Positions 11,487-20,358 of a stretch of 44,441 nt of DNA are shown piece after piece; within the stretch, counting starts at the first letter, position 1, and the number at the start of each line of letters is the position of its first letter. The translations under genes and the position numbers were made by a program. A model generated the notes under the pieces. The model ran no database searches and was not told the DNA's origin. It saw nothing but the letters and a program-made list of their open reading frames with translations. The DNA is taken from NCBI GenBank assembly GCA_015232565.1, contig JADFZK010000022.1:1-44441 (forward strand), given 5' to 3'. Source of the stretch: Candidatus Omnitrophota bacterium (GTDB lineage: Bacteria; Omnitrophota; Gorgyraeia; Zapsychrales; Fredricksoniimonadaceae).

Positions 11487-11490
11487 CAGC

Positions 11491-11961
11491 TTATATACCC
11501 TTTAAGGTTTCCACCAGATCAAACGCGGCTCGTGCCGCACAAGCGCCCTTGTTATCGCGATCGCCGGGTTTGGAACGAGCTTCGCACAATTTTATTGTAT
11601 CCGCCGCCAACACCTCAAAGATCACCGGCTTTCCGGAACGCAAAGAAACATCCATTATACCGCGCGCCGCCTGTCCCGCTACCAATTCATAATGCAAAGT
11701 TTGGCCGCGGATCACGGCTCCCAGGCAAATTACCGCCTGAATATTCTTTTTTTGCCCAAGCTTTAAGGCCGCTAAAGGAAGCTCGAAAGCTCCCGGCACA
11801 AAAACTACCTGCACTTCACAATCACACACTCCAAGGCGCGAAAACTCGTCCAGGCAAGCCTTCAGCAACTGTTCGGTAATAAAAGAATTGAACTGCGCCA
11901 CCACCACACCAAAACGAGCCTTAGCCAAAAAAGATCTTTTTTTAAGATCCTTTTTCATCAT
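11491..11961 (-). CDS. ribH: 6,7-dimethyl-8-ribityllumazine synthase
   Basis: It condenses the pyrimidine and dihydroxybutanone phosphate into lumazine and forms the hollow icosahedral or pentameric enzyme. The 156-residue protein shows [29 protein letters not shown] and [27 protein letters not shown], with the catalytic His in the last block. It overlaps ribBA by 4 bp. Two Met codons in tandem (11961 and 11958) could serve as start. Confidence 0.95.
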   Translation of the reverse strand: MMKKDLKKRSFLAKARFGVVVAQFNSFITEQLLKACLDEFSRLGVCDCEVQVVFVPGAFELPLAALKLGQKKNIQAVICLGAVIRGQTLHYELVAGQAARGIMDVSLRSGKPVIFEVLAADTIKLCEARSKPGDRDNKGACAARAAFDLVETLKGI

Positions 11962-13157
11962 AGCAAGTGACCCATTTTAGACTTCTTGGCATCCAGATAT
12001 TTCTTATTACGCTCATTGTGCGGCACCAGCAAAGGCACCCTCTCAACCACTGTAAGTCCGTAACCTTCCAGGCCCACGATCTTGCGGGGATTATTGGTCA
12101 GCAAACGGATCTGTTTAACACCCAGATCAACCAGGATCTGGGCGCCAATGCCATAATCGCGCAGGTCAGCCGCAAAACCCAAAGCCTCATTGGCCTCCAC
12201 GGTATCCATGCCTTTATCCTGCAAAGCATAGGCCTTAAGCTTGTTCAGTAAACCAATACCGCGGCCTTCCTGGCGCATATAAAGCAGTATGCCCGACTTC
12301 TCCTTGGCTATACGCTCCATGGCCTCTTCCAGCTGGCCGTTACAATCACAACGCAAACTGCCAAAAACATCGCCGGTCAAACATTCCGACTGCACCCGCA
12401 CCAGTAAAGGCGTGGTCTGATCAATCTTGCCCTTGACCAAAGCCACATGCTCAAAATCATCGATCCGCGAAGTATAAACCACCATATGGAATTCCCCAAA
12501 CTTGGTCGGCAAAGCCACTTCCGCCTGCCGCTGAATGAATTTCTCATTCTTCCGGCGGTATTCAATAAGACTGTCTATAGTGCAGATCTTGAGCTTATGC
12601 TTTTTGGAAAATTCGATAAGGTCATTCGTACGCGCCATGGTGCCGTCATCGTTCATGATCTCGCAAATAACGCCGGCCGGATACAAACCCGCCATCCGGG
12701 TCAGGTCCACCGAGGCTTCGGTATGACCAGCGCGCACCAGCACTCCGCCCTTTTTGGCCCTTAACGGGAACAAATGGCCCGGGGTCACCAGATCTTTAGT
12801 GGTCGACTTGCCATCAATCAATATTTTAACAGTATAAGCCCGGTCAGCGGCCGAAATGCCGGTCGTTATCCCGTGCGCCGCGTCCACCGAAATAGCCCAG
12901 CCGGTGTTACAAGGCTGATGCAAATCGCTGGTGGCGTCCTTCATGGGAAAAAGGCCCAAAAGATCCAGCCGCGCCGCTTCCATGGGCACGCAAACCAGGC
13001 CGCGGGCATATTTGGCCATAAAATTAATGGCTTCGGTGGTCACATGCTCCGCCGCCATCAGAATATCGCCTTCATTCTCCCGGCTTTCGTCATCCATAAC
13101 GATGACCATGCGCCCGGCTTTCAACTCTTCGAGGATCTCTGGTATGGTATGAAACAT
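11958..13157 (-). CDS. ribBA: Bifunctional 3,4-dihydroxy-2-butanone-4-phosphate synthase / GTP cyclohydrolase II
   Basis: It supplies both precursors of lumazine. The N-terminal DHBP synthase (1-200) shows [29 protein letters not shown] and [21 protein letters not shown]. The C-terminal cyclohydrolase II (about 205-399) shows the zinc motif [14 protein letters not shown] and GRGIGL. Length 399 matches fused RibBA. SD AAGGAACG precedes ATG 13157. It is first in the operon ribBA-ribH-nusB-PHP-ribD-ribE-fabZ and is preceded by a 215-nt leader dominated by a long hairpin rather than an FMN riboswitch. Confidence 0.96.
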   Translation of the reverse strand: MFHTIPEILEELKAGRMVIVMDDESRENEGDILMAAEHVTTEAINFMAKYARGLVCVPMEAARLDLLGLFPMKDATSDLHQPCNTGWAISVDAAHGITTGISAADRAYTVKILIDGKSTTKDLVTPGHLFPLRAKKGGVLVRAGHTEASVDLTRMAGLYPAGVICEIMNDDGTMARTNDLIEFSKKHKLKICTIDSLIEYRRKNEKFIQRQAEVALPTKFGEFHMVVYTSRIDDFEHVALVKGKIDQTTPLLVRVQSECLTGDVFGSLRCDCNGQLEEAMERIAKEKSGILLYMRQEGRGIGLLNKLKAYALQDKGMDTVEANEALGFAADLRDYGIGAQILVDLGVKQIRLLTNNPRKIVGLEGYGLTVVERVPLLVPHNERNKKYLDAKKSKMGHLL

Positions 13158-13200
13158 TTTCGTTCCTTTTTAGAAGGTTGTCCCGGGGGATCCCAGGCTA

Positions 13201-13365
13201 AACCCGGAATTTGCATTAGGCCGTGGTGAATAGCGTTAATCATTTGGGCTAAAAGGGCTTGAAAAAGCCTCGGCATATCACAGCGGATATGCCTGCGTTT
13301 CTTCAACCCCTTTTATCACCAAAGCATTAACGCTCTTCATCCACGTCTAATGCAAAATCCGGGTT
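13201..13365 (-). repeat. 165-bp imperfect hairpin in the rib operon leader
   Basis: A long inverted repeat has arms 13201-13279 and about 13285-13365. They pair in blocks (AACCCGGA, TGCATTAG, CGTGG, AGCGTTAA, AAAAGGG, GCATATC) separated by short asymmetric mismatches, with a small apical loop. It begins about 7 nt after the predicted rib transcription start, so it would form in the mRNA leader. It has no FMN-riboswitch consensus. It may be a structured leader RNA or an inserted MITE-like palindrome. Confidence 0.75.
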
Positions 13366-13378
13366 CAATAATTGCTTC

Positions 13379-13406
13379 ATTATTCCGAAATATACATCCT
13401 TGTCAA
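13379..13406 (-). promoter_or_regulatory. Sigma70-type promoter of the riboflavin operon
   Basis: On the minus strand: TTGACA (13401-13406), a 16-bp spacer and AATAAT (13379-13384). Predicted start near 13372, giving a leader of about 215 nt to ribBA. The -35 box occupies the same bases as the -35 of the divergent pncC promoter. Confidence 0.65.
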
Positions 13407-13428
13407 GCCATTTGTCCTGGGGTATATT
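13400..13428 (+). promoter_or_regulatory. Sigma70-type promoter of pncC
   Basis: TTGTCA (13400-13405), a 17-bp spacer and TATATT (13423-13428). Only 8 nt separate the -10 box from ATG 13437, so the mRNA would be leaderless or nearly so. A GGAGG also sits in that gap (13429-13433) and could only act as ribosome site if a further-upstream promoter is used. Confidence 0.65.
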
Positions 13429-13436
13429 GGAGGGGT

Positions 13437-13910
13437 ATGCAGACCCGAAAACTGGCCCAAATATTGACTTCCCGCAATCTCACTCTGGCTACCGCCGAAT
13501 CTTGCACCGGCGGAATGATCGCCAATACATTAACAAATATCCCCGGTTCATCCGCTTTCCTGGCTGGCGGGATCATCGCCTACGCCAACCGCATAAAAAC
13601 CACTTTTCTGTGCGTCCCCCCGGAACTCATAGAAAGCCAGGGAGCGGTATCCTCTGCCGTGGCCCAGGCCATGGCCGCGGGCGCTCGTAAACGGTTTAAA
13701 GTAAACTATGCCTTGGCAACCACCGGCATCGCCGGCCCCACCGGAGGCACCAGCCTGAAACCGGTCGGCCTGGTTTTCATCGCCCTGGCCACCAGCCGGA
13801 AAACCATCGTAAAAAAATGCTTTTTTACCGGCAACCGCCTCGCGATCAAAAAACAGGCCAGTCAAACCGCCCTGGCCCTGCTGGCCCAAACGATCAATCC
13901 CGGCTTCTAA
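13437..13910 (+). CDS. pncC: Nicotinamide-nucleotide amidase (CinA C-terminal domain protein)
   Basis: It deamidates NMN to NaMN for pyridine nucleotide recycling. The 157-residue stand-alone CinA C-terminal domain shows TLATAESCTGGMIAN, GGIIAYANRIKTTFL, GAVSSAVAQAMAAGARKRF and ATTGIAGPTGGTSLKPVGLV. The CinA/MoaB-like N-terminal domain is absent. ATG 13437 is chosen because it gives the canonical domain start; the frame extends upstream to 13350 through promoter DNA. It is divergent from ribBA and its 3' end overlaps the convergent BI-1 gene by 17 bp. Confidence 0.92.
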   Translation: MQTRKLAQILTSRNLTLATAESCTGGMIANTLTNIPGSSAFLAGGIIAYANRIKTTFLCVPPELIESQGAVSSAVAQAMAAGARKRFKVNYALATTGIAGPTGGTSLKPVGLVFIALATSRKTIVKKCFFTGNRLAIKKQASQTALALLAQTINPGF

Positions 13911-14691
13911 GCTTCATCAACAAATTCAGTATCTCGATATAAAGCCATACCAAAGTGACCATCAAGGCAAAACCACCATACCATTCCATGTACTTGGGAG
14001 CTCCGGACTCCGCTCCACGTTCAATAAGGTCAAAATCCAGCACCAGGTTAAGCGCGGCAATACCCACCACAAACACACTGAAAGCTATCCCGAAGAAACC
14101 ATTCCCGGATATAAAAGGGATCGAAGTATTAAAGAACCCCATCACCATATTAATTACATAGATCAAGCAAATGGCCCCGGTCGCCGCTACAATACCCATA
14201 CGGAATTTATCGGTAACCCGGATCAAGCCGGTTTTGTAAGCCATCAACAAAGAAAACAAGGTTGCAAACGTCAATAAAACCGCCTGCATAACGATCCCGG
14301 GATAACGGAACTCGATCAAAGCCGAAATACCGCCCAAAGCCATACCTTCCGCCAAAGCATAAACCGGTGCCAGAAAAGGCGAGAAAGCCGGCTTGAAACT
14401 TATAATGAACCCCAGGATCAAAGCCACAAAAAAACCGCCAATAGCAAAAGGCAACGCCACCGAACTGCCCTGGGACGCTATCGCGGCCAGGCCGGTCCGG
14501 GACGACTCTGCCGCCTGTAACAAAAGCGGAGCTATCGACTGCCACACCCAGGCGGCACCCGCCCCCAAAAGCAATAAGAGCACCAGTGTTTTATTAACCG
14601 CACCTTGCACGGTCATAACCTGCCCGTCAGCAAGCATGCCGGTTTCCGTAAACAAGCCTTCTTTTAACGTTGGATTAGATGAGCGAAACAT
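13894..14691 (-). CDS. Bax inhibitor-1/YccA family membrane protein
   Basis: 265 residues with about seven hydrophobic segments from residue 35 on, including LVLLLLLGAGAAWVW, VALPFAIGGFFVALILGFIIS and the YCCA-type C-terminal ALNLVLDFDLIERGAE-GAPKYMEWYGGFALMVTLVWLYIEIL block with its conserved acidic residues. Members are proton/calcium-leak channel-like proteins; E. coli YccA modulates FtsH. SD AGGAGG precedes ATG 14691. It is the last gene of the pnp-ftsK-rimO-pgsA-pgpA direction and converges on pncC. Confidence 0.88.
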   Translation of the reverse strand: MFRSSNPTLKEGLFTETGMLADGQVMTVQGAVNKTLVLLLLLGAGAAWVWQSIAPLLLQAAESSRTGLAAIASQGSSVALPFAIGGFFVALILGFIISFKPAFSPFLAPVYALAEGMALGGISALIEFRYPGIVMQAVLLTFATLFSLLMAYKTGLIRVTDKFRMGIVAATGAICLIYVINMVMGFFNTSIPFISGNGFFGIAFSVFVVGIAALNLVLDFDLIERGAESGAPKYMEWYGGFALMVTLVWLYIEILNLLMKLRSRD

Positions 14692-14737
14692 TTGCGCCTC
14701 CTGGTTGATAATTATCCGATCCGAAAATTGCGCCGAC

Positions 14738-15193
14738 TTACATCCAGCCGGCCAGCCTTAAAGCGATCTGTAAAGTGATGTTCGCATAAATACCGGCGGC
14801 AATATCGTCACTCATGATGCCAAAACTGCCACCCATATCTTCAAGTTTGTTAGCCGGATATATTTTAAACATATCAAAGGCCCGAAACAAGAAAAATCCC
14901 GTCAGCATCACCGGCCAGGATAGCGGCAGGGCAAATAAAGATATCATCATCCCCGACACTTCATCGATCACCACACAACCCGGATCTTTCTTGCCTTCTT
15001 CTTTCTCGACTATTCCCGCCGCCAGGAACCCGGCAATGGTCACCAGAACCAGGGCCAGAACATAATAGAAAGTATTCCCGCGCAATACAAAAGCCAACCC
15101 CACACCCACGGCGCTGGCCAGCGATCCCGGGGCAAGCGGGCAATGCCCCACATATCCGAACGTAGCAATGAACCGTGCCATTACTTTACCCAT
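14738..15193 (-). CDS. pgpA: Phosphatidylglycerophosphatase A
   Basis: It dephosphorylates PGP to phosphatidylglycerol at the inner membrane. The 151-residue protein shows ATFGYVGHCPLAPGSLAS near the N-terminus, then VIDEVSGMMIS and FFLFRAFDMFKIYPANKLEDMGGSFGIMSDDIAAG, the acidic active-site loop of the family. It sits 1 bp after pgsA, which makes its substrate, so the two form a functional pair. Confidence 0.94.
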   Translation of the reverse strand: MGKVMARFIATFGYVGHCPLAPGSLASAVGVGLAFVLRGNTFYYVLALVLVTIAGFLAAGIVEKEEGKKDPGCVVIDEVSGMMISLFALPLSWPVMLTGFFLFRAFDMFKIYPANKLEDMGGSFGIMSDDIAAGIYANITLQIALRLAGWM

Positions 15194-15194
15194 A

Positions 15195-15779
15195 TTATTC
15201 CTTTGCGAACAGATTTCGGAAAAATACTCCGCCCGACCAAAGAGTAAGCAGGACGGCTCCCAGCATTACTCCGTTTATAATGAACAACAAAACCACCTGA
15301 TTATCACTGACGAACATTTTAGTCGACTCAGAGATAGAAGCCAAACGATATAAAAGCGCCAGGGTTACCGCCGTCATCTGCAACGCCGCTTTAACCTTAC
15401 CGGCAGACTCAGCCGGCAGGACTTTACCAGTGGTCAAAGCCTGGATACGCGCTACCGTCACCAGGATCTCGCGGGAGGCCACTACCGCCGCCATCCAGAC
15501 CGGAATAATGCTTTCAAAAGAAAATATAAAAAGAGCGGTCAGGATCAACAATTTATCAGCTACCGGGTCCATGATCTGCCCGAACGTGGTCACCAGGCCG
15601 TATTTTCGGGCCAGATAACCGTCTGCCAGGTCGGTCAAAGCCGCCAAAGCAAAAAAGCCCACTGCCGCTCCGGCCGCAACCAGGCCCGGAGTCTGGGCAA
15701 AAACCGCGAAAACCAGGGTCAGGAATATCCGCGAAACGGTCAGAATATTAGGTAGATTCAATCTCACCCTCCAGGTCAT
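15195..15779 (-). CDS. pgsA: CDP-diacylglycerol-glycerol-3-phosphate 3-phosphatidyltransferase
   Basis: It makes phosphatidylglycerophosphate. The 194-residue membrane protein starts with LNLPNILTVSRIFLTLVF. The CDP-alcohol phosphatidyltransferase motif D-G-x2-A-R-x8-G-x3-D-x3-D is complete (LADGYLARKYGLVTTFGQIMDPVADK), with about five to six membrane segments. Its start overlaps the end of rimO by 32 bp; a start a few codons further in is possible. Confidence 0.93.
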   Translation of the reverse strand: MTWRVRLNLPNILTVSRIFLTLVFAVFAQTPGLVAAGAAVGFFALAALTDLADGYLARKYGLVTTFGQIMDPVADKLLILTALFIFSFESIIPVWMAAVVASREILVTVARIQALTTGKVLPAESAGKVKAALQMTAVTLALLYRLASISESTKMFVSDNQVVLLFIINGVMLGAVLLTLWSGGVFFRNLFAKE

Positions 15780-17037
15780 GCCCCACGACAGCCGTTATCT
15801 TGACATCCACGAACTTGCCCGGCCTTACCAATGGCCCGCCGATTATATGAATACTGCCATCCACCTCGGGCGCGTCATACTCACTGCGCGCGGTGCGTTC
15901 GCCATCCACCAGGCACTTGAGTGTCCGGCCCACCAGCTTGCTCCGTAACCCTTCCGACACCACCGCCTGGGCGGCCATCAAACGCTCTAAACGCGCCTGC
16001 TTAACCTTCCCCGGCACTTGCCGGGGAAAAGAATACGCCCGGGTACCTTCTTCCCGGGAATAAACAAACGCGCCCGCCCGTTCAAACGGCACCTGCGCCA
16101 CAAACTGCTCAAGCTCCTGAAACTCTTTATCGGTCTCCCCGGGAAAACCCACTATAAAAGTTGTCCTTAACGCTACCCCGGGGATCTTCCGGCGGATCCT
16201 GGCGATCAGTTTCTCGATGCCCGAACGGGTCATATTACGATCCATCAATTTCAGGATCCGGTCATTAATATGCTGTAAAGGCATATCGATATACTTACAT
16301 ATCCGCGGCTCGCGGGCCATAACCTCCAACAGCTCGTCGGTAATATGGGCCGGATATAGATACAAAAGCCGCACCCATTCAATACTGCCGGCCACCCGGC
16401 TCACCCGGCCCAAAAGCGCGGCCAGTTTCTTTTCGCCGTAAAGGTCCATCCCGTATGAGGTGATGTCCTGGCCGATAATATTCAGTTCCTTGACCCCCCG
16501 CTGATCCAACCGGCGGACATCCTCCAGGATCACCTCCTGCGAACGCGAGTGAAAGCGGCCTTTGATAGCGGGGATAACACAAAAACTGCAATGATTAAAA
16601 CAACTCTCACAGATCTTTAAATAAGAGAAATACGCCGGTGTAAGGGAAATATCTGCCTGCCGGGCATTACTTTTTACCGGCAGAGCCCCGATGAACGCGT
16701 CGACTTCCGGAAACCCCTGGCGCAGTTCCTCGGCGTAACGCTGAGCCAGGCAACCTGCGACTATGATCCGCTTTAACCCCGCGCGCTTTTTAAGCGCCAC
16801 CAGGTCATTGATGACCGCAATAGATTCCTGCTTGGCCGACTCAATAAAGCCGCAGGTGTTCACGATCACTACATCAGCTTCTTCCACCGCGGAATGTTTG
16901 TTGCCCCGGCGTAAAGCGCCGGCCAGAAGGGTTTCGGAATCTACAGTATTGCGTACACAGCCCAGGCTGATAACCCCGACCCGTAAGGGCGGGTTTATCG
17001 GCTGTTGATGACCTGGCACCTTTGTGCGGATCTTCAC
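15748..17037 (-). CDS. rimO: Ribosomal protein S12 methylthiotransferase
   Basis: A radical-SAM enzyme that adds a beta-methylthio group to an Asp of S12. The N-terminal MTTase domain has Cys in SLGCVRNTVDSE, in VNTCGFIESAKQES and in VAGCLAQRY. The radical-SAM cluster motif C-x3-C-x2-C is CFNHCSFC. A C-terminal TRAM domain follows. The RimO-like SLGCxxNxVDSE supports RimO over MiaB. The frame begins with GTG at 17037, coupled to the rodZ stop by a GTGA overlap; 429 residues. Confidence 0.92.
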   Translation of the reverse strand: MKIRTKVPGHQQPINPPLRVGVISLGCVRNTVDSETLLAGALRRGNKHSAVEEADVVIVNTCGFIESAKQESIAVINDLVALKKRAGLKRIIVAGCLAQRYAEELRQGFPEVDAFIGALPVKSNARQADISLTPAYFSYLKICESCFNHCSFCVIPAIKGRFHSRSQEVILEDVRRLDQRGVKELNIIGQDITSYGMDLYGEKKLAALLGRVSRVAGSIEWVRLLYLYPAHITDELLEVMAREPRICKYIDMPLQHINDRILKLMDRNMTRSGIEKLIARIRRKIPGVALRTTFIVGFPGETDKEFQELEQFVAQVPFERAGAFVYSREEGTRAYSFPRQVPGKVKQARLERLMAAQAVVSEGLRSKLVGRTLKCLVDGERTARSEYDAPEVDGSIHIIGGPLVRPGKFVDVKITAVVGHDLEGEIEST

Positions 17038-17960
17038 TTTTCGACCGACAGGCCTTCGGGCGTAACAATAACCCGGCGAGCATTGGAATCCCGACGGCTG
17101 AGCTTGCCGATGTTCTTGCCATTCACTTCATATTCCAGCAGGTTCACATCCTTGCCGGACAGGTCGATCTTTTTTAAGGCCGACCAGCTCTCGTTACTGC
17201 CCTTCTTTAGACTGCCTTTAAAGACCACTTTACCATCACTCCGCACGGTAAGCCAAGTAGTGGCCGCAGCTTTAACTGTTAAAAAGACCTTCCGGATCTC
17301 CCTGTTTTCCGTCCCGGCCGCCGGTGCTGTCTCATTACCCCGGGCTTCAGTTCCCCCCGGGCCTTCGGCGACCACGGCCTTGACTGGTTTCTCAACCTTG
17401 TCGGCCTTAACCGGCTTTTCAACCCTGGCCAACCGGTCGTCCTTACCAGGCTTTAACACCTTTACAGACTTATCATTCTTGCTCACCGGCAGAGTTTTCC
17501 CCTGGACAGATTGATGCGCCGACAGCGCGATCCGCTCGGCCACACCCTTGATTGCCAGGAACAAGACTCCCCCCGCCAAAATAACCGCCAACGCCACCAG
17601 GACAAAAGGCAGAGCTTTCTGCAAGTTCAGCGACTTGACCGGCCCGGCAATAATATTGAATTTCTTCAGGTCCGGACGGGGAAAACTGTTCAATTTCTCC
17701 GCCACGGCCATCTTGCTAACCGGCTGATACGACGGGATCAAAGCCAGTATCGGCAAAGGATCCAACCCCAGATGCTGGGCATAAAGGCGCACAAAACTTT
17801 TATAATAAAAAGCCGTCAAAGTGCGGATCTTGTACCCTTCTTCAATAGCTTTCAGGGAATCGATGGGGATCTTGGTGGCCTCCTGAATGACTTCCAGGGT
17901 CAGCCCGCGCTGTTCGCGCTCGGTCTTCAGGATAATACCAATATCGTTTTGTTTATCCAT
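17034..17960 (-). CDS. rodZ: RodZ-like helix-turn-helix membrane protein
   Basis: 308 residues. The cytoplasmic HTH_25 domain (about 7-75) starts GIILKTEREQRGLTLEVIQEATKIP, with LKAIEEG as recognition region. One membrane segment lies at about 133-155 (ALPFVLVALAVILAGGVLFLAI). A Lys/Val-rich periplasmic linker and a C-terminal DUF4115 beta domain (about 218-300: TVKAAATTWLTVRSDGKVVFKG) follow. RodZ links MreB to the elongasome. It overlaps the ftsK stop by one base (TAATG) and rimO by 4 bp. Confidence 0.88.
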   Translation of the reverse strand: MDKQNDIGIILKTEREQRGLTLEVIQEATKIPIDSLKAIEEGYKIRTLTAFYYKSFVRLYAQHLGLDPLPILALIPSYQPVSKMAVAEKLNSFPRPDLKKFNIIAGPVKSLNLQKALPFVLVALAVILAGGVLFLAIKGVAERIALSAHQSVQGKTLPVSKNDKSVKVLKPGKDDRLARVEKPVKADKVEKPVKAVVAEGPGGTEARGNETAPAAGTENREIRKVFLTVKAAATTWLTVRSDGKVVFKGSLKKGSNESWSALKKIDLSGKDVNLLEYEVNGKNIGKLSRRDSNARRVIVTPEGLSVEK

Positions 17961-20236
17961 TAAACGCTTTCCTTGCTGTCATCGGATTTTTGCAGGGCAG
18001 ATGCCGCGGAATCACCATTATGTTCTATCAGCCAGGCATCCGGGTCAACTAAAATCTCGCGAGCTTTACTGCCGCAATACGGCCCCACTATACCGCCGCG
18101 TTCCATAGCGTCCAGCAGGCGTCCCGCCCGGCCGTAGCCCAGACTTAAACGGCGCTGTAATATGGACACCGAGGCCTGGCGGGTCTGCATGATCACGCGC
18201 ACGGCGTCTTCATAAATATCATCCTTCTCGCCGCTGTTCTCGCCGTCACCCGCGGCAGCCGCCGGCCGGGCAGTCACCGAATTATCGTACTCGGGCTTCT
18301 GCTGCTTGCGGATGAACTCCATAACTTTATGGATCTCCTCATCAGATATAAAACTGCATTGCCCGCGCATCGGCTTGGGATCCCCGGGCTTGACAAAAAG
18401 CATATCGCCTTTTCCCAGAAGGTCTTCCGCCCCTTTCTCGTCGAGAATAGTGCGCGAATCGATCTGGGAGTTGGTCTTAAAAGAAACCCGGGCGGGCAAA
18501 TTGGCCTTGATAGTGCCCGTGATCACATTGACCGACGGCCGCTGAGTGGCCAGGATCAAATGGATACCGACCGCTCGCGCCAATTGCGCCAGGCGGGTAA
18601 CCGCACTTTCGATCACTTTACCCTGCGTCTGCATCAGGTCGGCAAACTCGTCGACGATCAGCACGATATAGGGCATTTCAAAACCCTTGGCATGATAAGC
18701 CTTGATGTTGCGGACCTGATGCTTCATCAGGGTCTTGTAACGCGATTCCATTTCCGCTACCACCCAGCCCAGAGCCGCCGCCACTTTTTTATGGTCGGTG
18801 ATCGCCGGGCAAAGCATATGGGGAATATCATTATATTGGTTGAGCTCCACCATCTTGGGGTCGACCATGATGAATTTGACTTCATTCGGGGCGGCATTGT
18901 ATAAAATGGACATGATAATGACATTCAGGCACACCGACTTACCCGCACCCGTCGTACCGGCCACCAGCAAATGCGGCATCTCCGCCAGGTCAGCCACGAT
19001 CGGTTTGCCCGCCGAGTCTTTCCCGAGCGCCATCATGATCTTGGACTTCGAGTTGCGGATATTGCCCTCGATCAACACGTCTTTTAAGACCACCGCCGCA
19101 GAAGCGCCATTCGGCACCTCTATACCCACGCGATTCTTTCCCGGGATCGGCGCCTGGATACGCACGGACGCCACCTGCATCGCCAGCGCGATATCATCGG
19201 CGAGTGAATTAATGCTTTGCACGCGCACACCGGGAGCCGGCTCCAGTTCATATTTGGTAAGGACCGGACCCCGCTCAATATCCACCACGCGCACGGTCAC
19301 GCCAAAACTGGCCAGGGTCGACTCCAGAGTCTTGGCTCCGGTCACCACGAGTTCCTGAACATTGCCTTCCGAAAGTTTAACCGGATCTTTCAACAGATCG
19401 AAAGGCGGTAACTGATAGTTACCGATGATAAGCGGTTTGTCCTCCCGGTCCCGGGGCGGTTCTTCTTTCTGTTGAATAATGCGGATATTGGGCGCTTTTG
19501 GAGGTTCCGGCTTGACGGGTTTATCTTCTTTCTTGCCGGCGTCAGACGCTTTTTTAACAGGTTCAGCGACAACGGCTTCATTCACTTTTACCGCCCGGGC
19601 CTCTTTCTTTGCAGGCTTGGGATCCGGTTCCACGGCCTTTTTTGCCACCGCCGGATCGGTTACAGAAGAGAAAACATTAAACCCGCGTTCCTTGAAAGAC
19701 TGCCAAAGTTCCAACAAGCCGCGCATGCCCCGCACCAGCCAGGGAGACACCAGAAACTCCGCCGTTATCACCAGGCACAAGGCGGCCAGGGCAAATAAAA
19801 TTATATACGCCCCGATCAAACCAAAATATTTGGCCAGAAAATCAGAAAAGACCAGCCCTACCATCCCCCCGCGCTGGAAACGATTGGCAGTCGGCGCCGA
19901 CCCCATCAGGCTGAACAAAGCGCTCAGGACGGAAAGCAACACACCCAGGCTGATATTGCGGGCCGGGCTGAAATACATCGGACGGGAGGTAAATATATTC
20001 CAGCTCCAGAAAAGCAGGAGCATGACCAGCATGTAAGAGCTGTAACCGAACACCACAAACAGCGCTCCGGCGCTGTAAGCGCCTGCCACCCGGATCAGAT
20101 TCTTGGCCGGGCTGTTGGGATGAGAAGTGAACCACACCAGGTCATCAGGAACATAGGATATCAGGCTCGCGAAGAAGATCAACGCGAACGCGAACAACAA
20201 AATCCCCTTCATCTCGTTTAAATATTCCTGCTTCAT
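17960..20236 (-). CDS. ftsK: DNA translocase FtsK/SpoIIIE
   Basis: A septal DNA pump for chromosome segregation. 758 residues: four membrane segments within about 10-160, a charged Lys/Pro-rich linker (about 190-270), then the motor with Walker A GTTGAGKS at 427-434, Walker B IVLIVDEFADLM and the arginine/sensor region. A C-terminal winged-helix gamma domain (about 690-745: QTRQASVSILQRRLSLGYGRAGRLLD) reads KOPS-like sequences. Its partner recombinase XerC/D lies at 3922-4809. Upstream is the pnp terminator. Confidence 0.95.
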   Translation of the reverse strand: MKQEYLNEMKGILLFAFALIFFASLISYVPDDLVWFTSHPNSPAKNLIRVAGAYSAGALFVVFGYSSYMLVMLLLFWSWNIFTSRPMYFSPARNISLGVLLSVLSALFSLMGSAPTANRFQRGGMVGLVFSDFLAKYFGLIGAYIILFALAALCLVITAEFLVSPWLVRGMRGLLELWQSFKERGFNVFSSVTDPAVAKKAVEPDPKPAKKEARAVKVNEAVVAEPVKKASDAGKKEDKPVKPEPPKAPNIRIIQQKEEPPRDREDKPLIIGNYQLPPFDLLKDPVKLSEGNVQELVVTGAKTLESTLASFGVTVRVVDIERGPVLTKYELEPAPGVRVQSINSLADDIALAMQVASVRIQAPIPGKNRVGIEVPNGASAAVVLKDVLIEGNIRNSKSKIMMALGKDSAGKPIVADLAEMPHLLVAGTTGAGKSVCLNVIIMSILYNAAPNEVKFIMVDPKMVELNQYNDIPHMLCPAITDHKKVAAALGWVVAEMESRYKTLMKHQVRNIKAYHAKGFEMPYIVLIVDEFADLMQTQGKVIESAVTRLAQLARAVGIHLILATQRPSVNVITGTIKANLPARVSFKTNSQIDSRTILDEKGAEDLLGKGDMLFVKPGDPKPMRGQCSFISDEEIHKVMEFIRKQQKPEYDNSVTARPAAAAGDGENSGEKDDIYEDAVRVIMQTRQASVSILQRRLSLGYGRAGRLLDAMERGGIVGPYCGSKAREILVDPDAWLIEHNGDSAASALQKSDDSKESV

Positions 20237-20265
20237 AACCAGCGCCTTTCTTCCGGCGAACTTAT

Positions 20266-20284
20266 TATGGTGCCAGGCACCATA
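20266..20284. repeat. Short palindrome TATGGTGCCAGGCACCATA
   Basis: A near-perfect 19-bp palindrome lies between ftsK and the pnp terminator. Its core TGCCAGGCAC recurs at 20350-20359, on the pnp side of the terminator hairpin. It may be a REP-like mini palindrome. Confidence 0.45.
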
Positions 20285-20323
20285 TAAAAATAGGGAATGA
20301 CCAGCAAGATCATTCCCTATTTG
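20283..20323 (-). terminator. Intrinsic terminator after pnp
   Basis: A stem of AAATAGGGAATGA with TCATTCCCTATTT (13 bp), a loop of about 9 nt, and a T-run on the minus strand (TTTTTATATGG). It lies 36 bp downstream of the pnp stop and separates rpsO-pnp from ftsK. Confidence 0.8.
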
Positions 20324-20358
20324 TTATTTCCTGATCCGCTCTTCATTCATGCCAGGCA

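Noticed and set aside
13158..13436. FMN riboswitch upstream of ribBA
   Set aside because: The conserved RFN segments (AGGGNGAAAUUCCC, CCGGCGGU, GAUCCGGU-like) are not present on the minus strand; only a long hairpin is seen.
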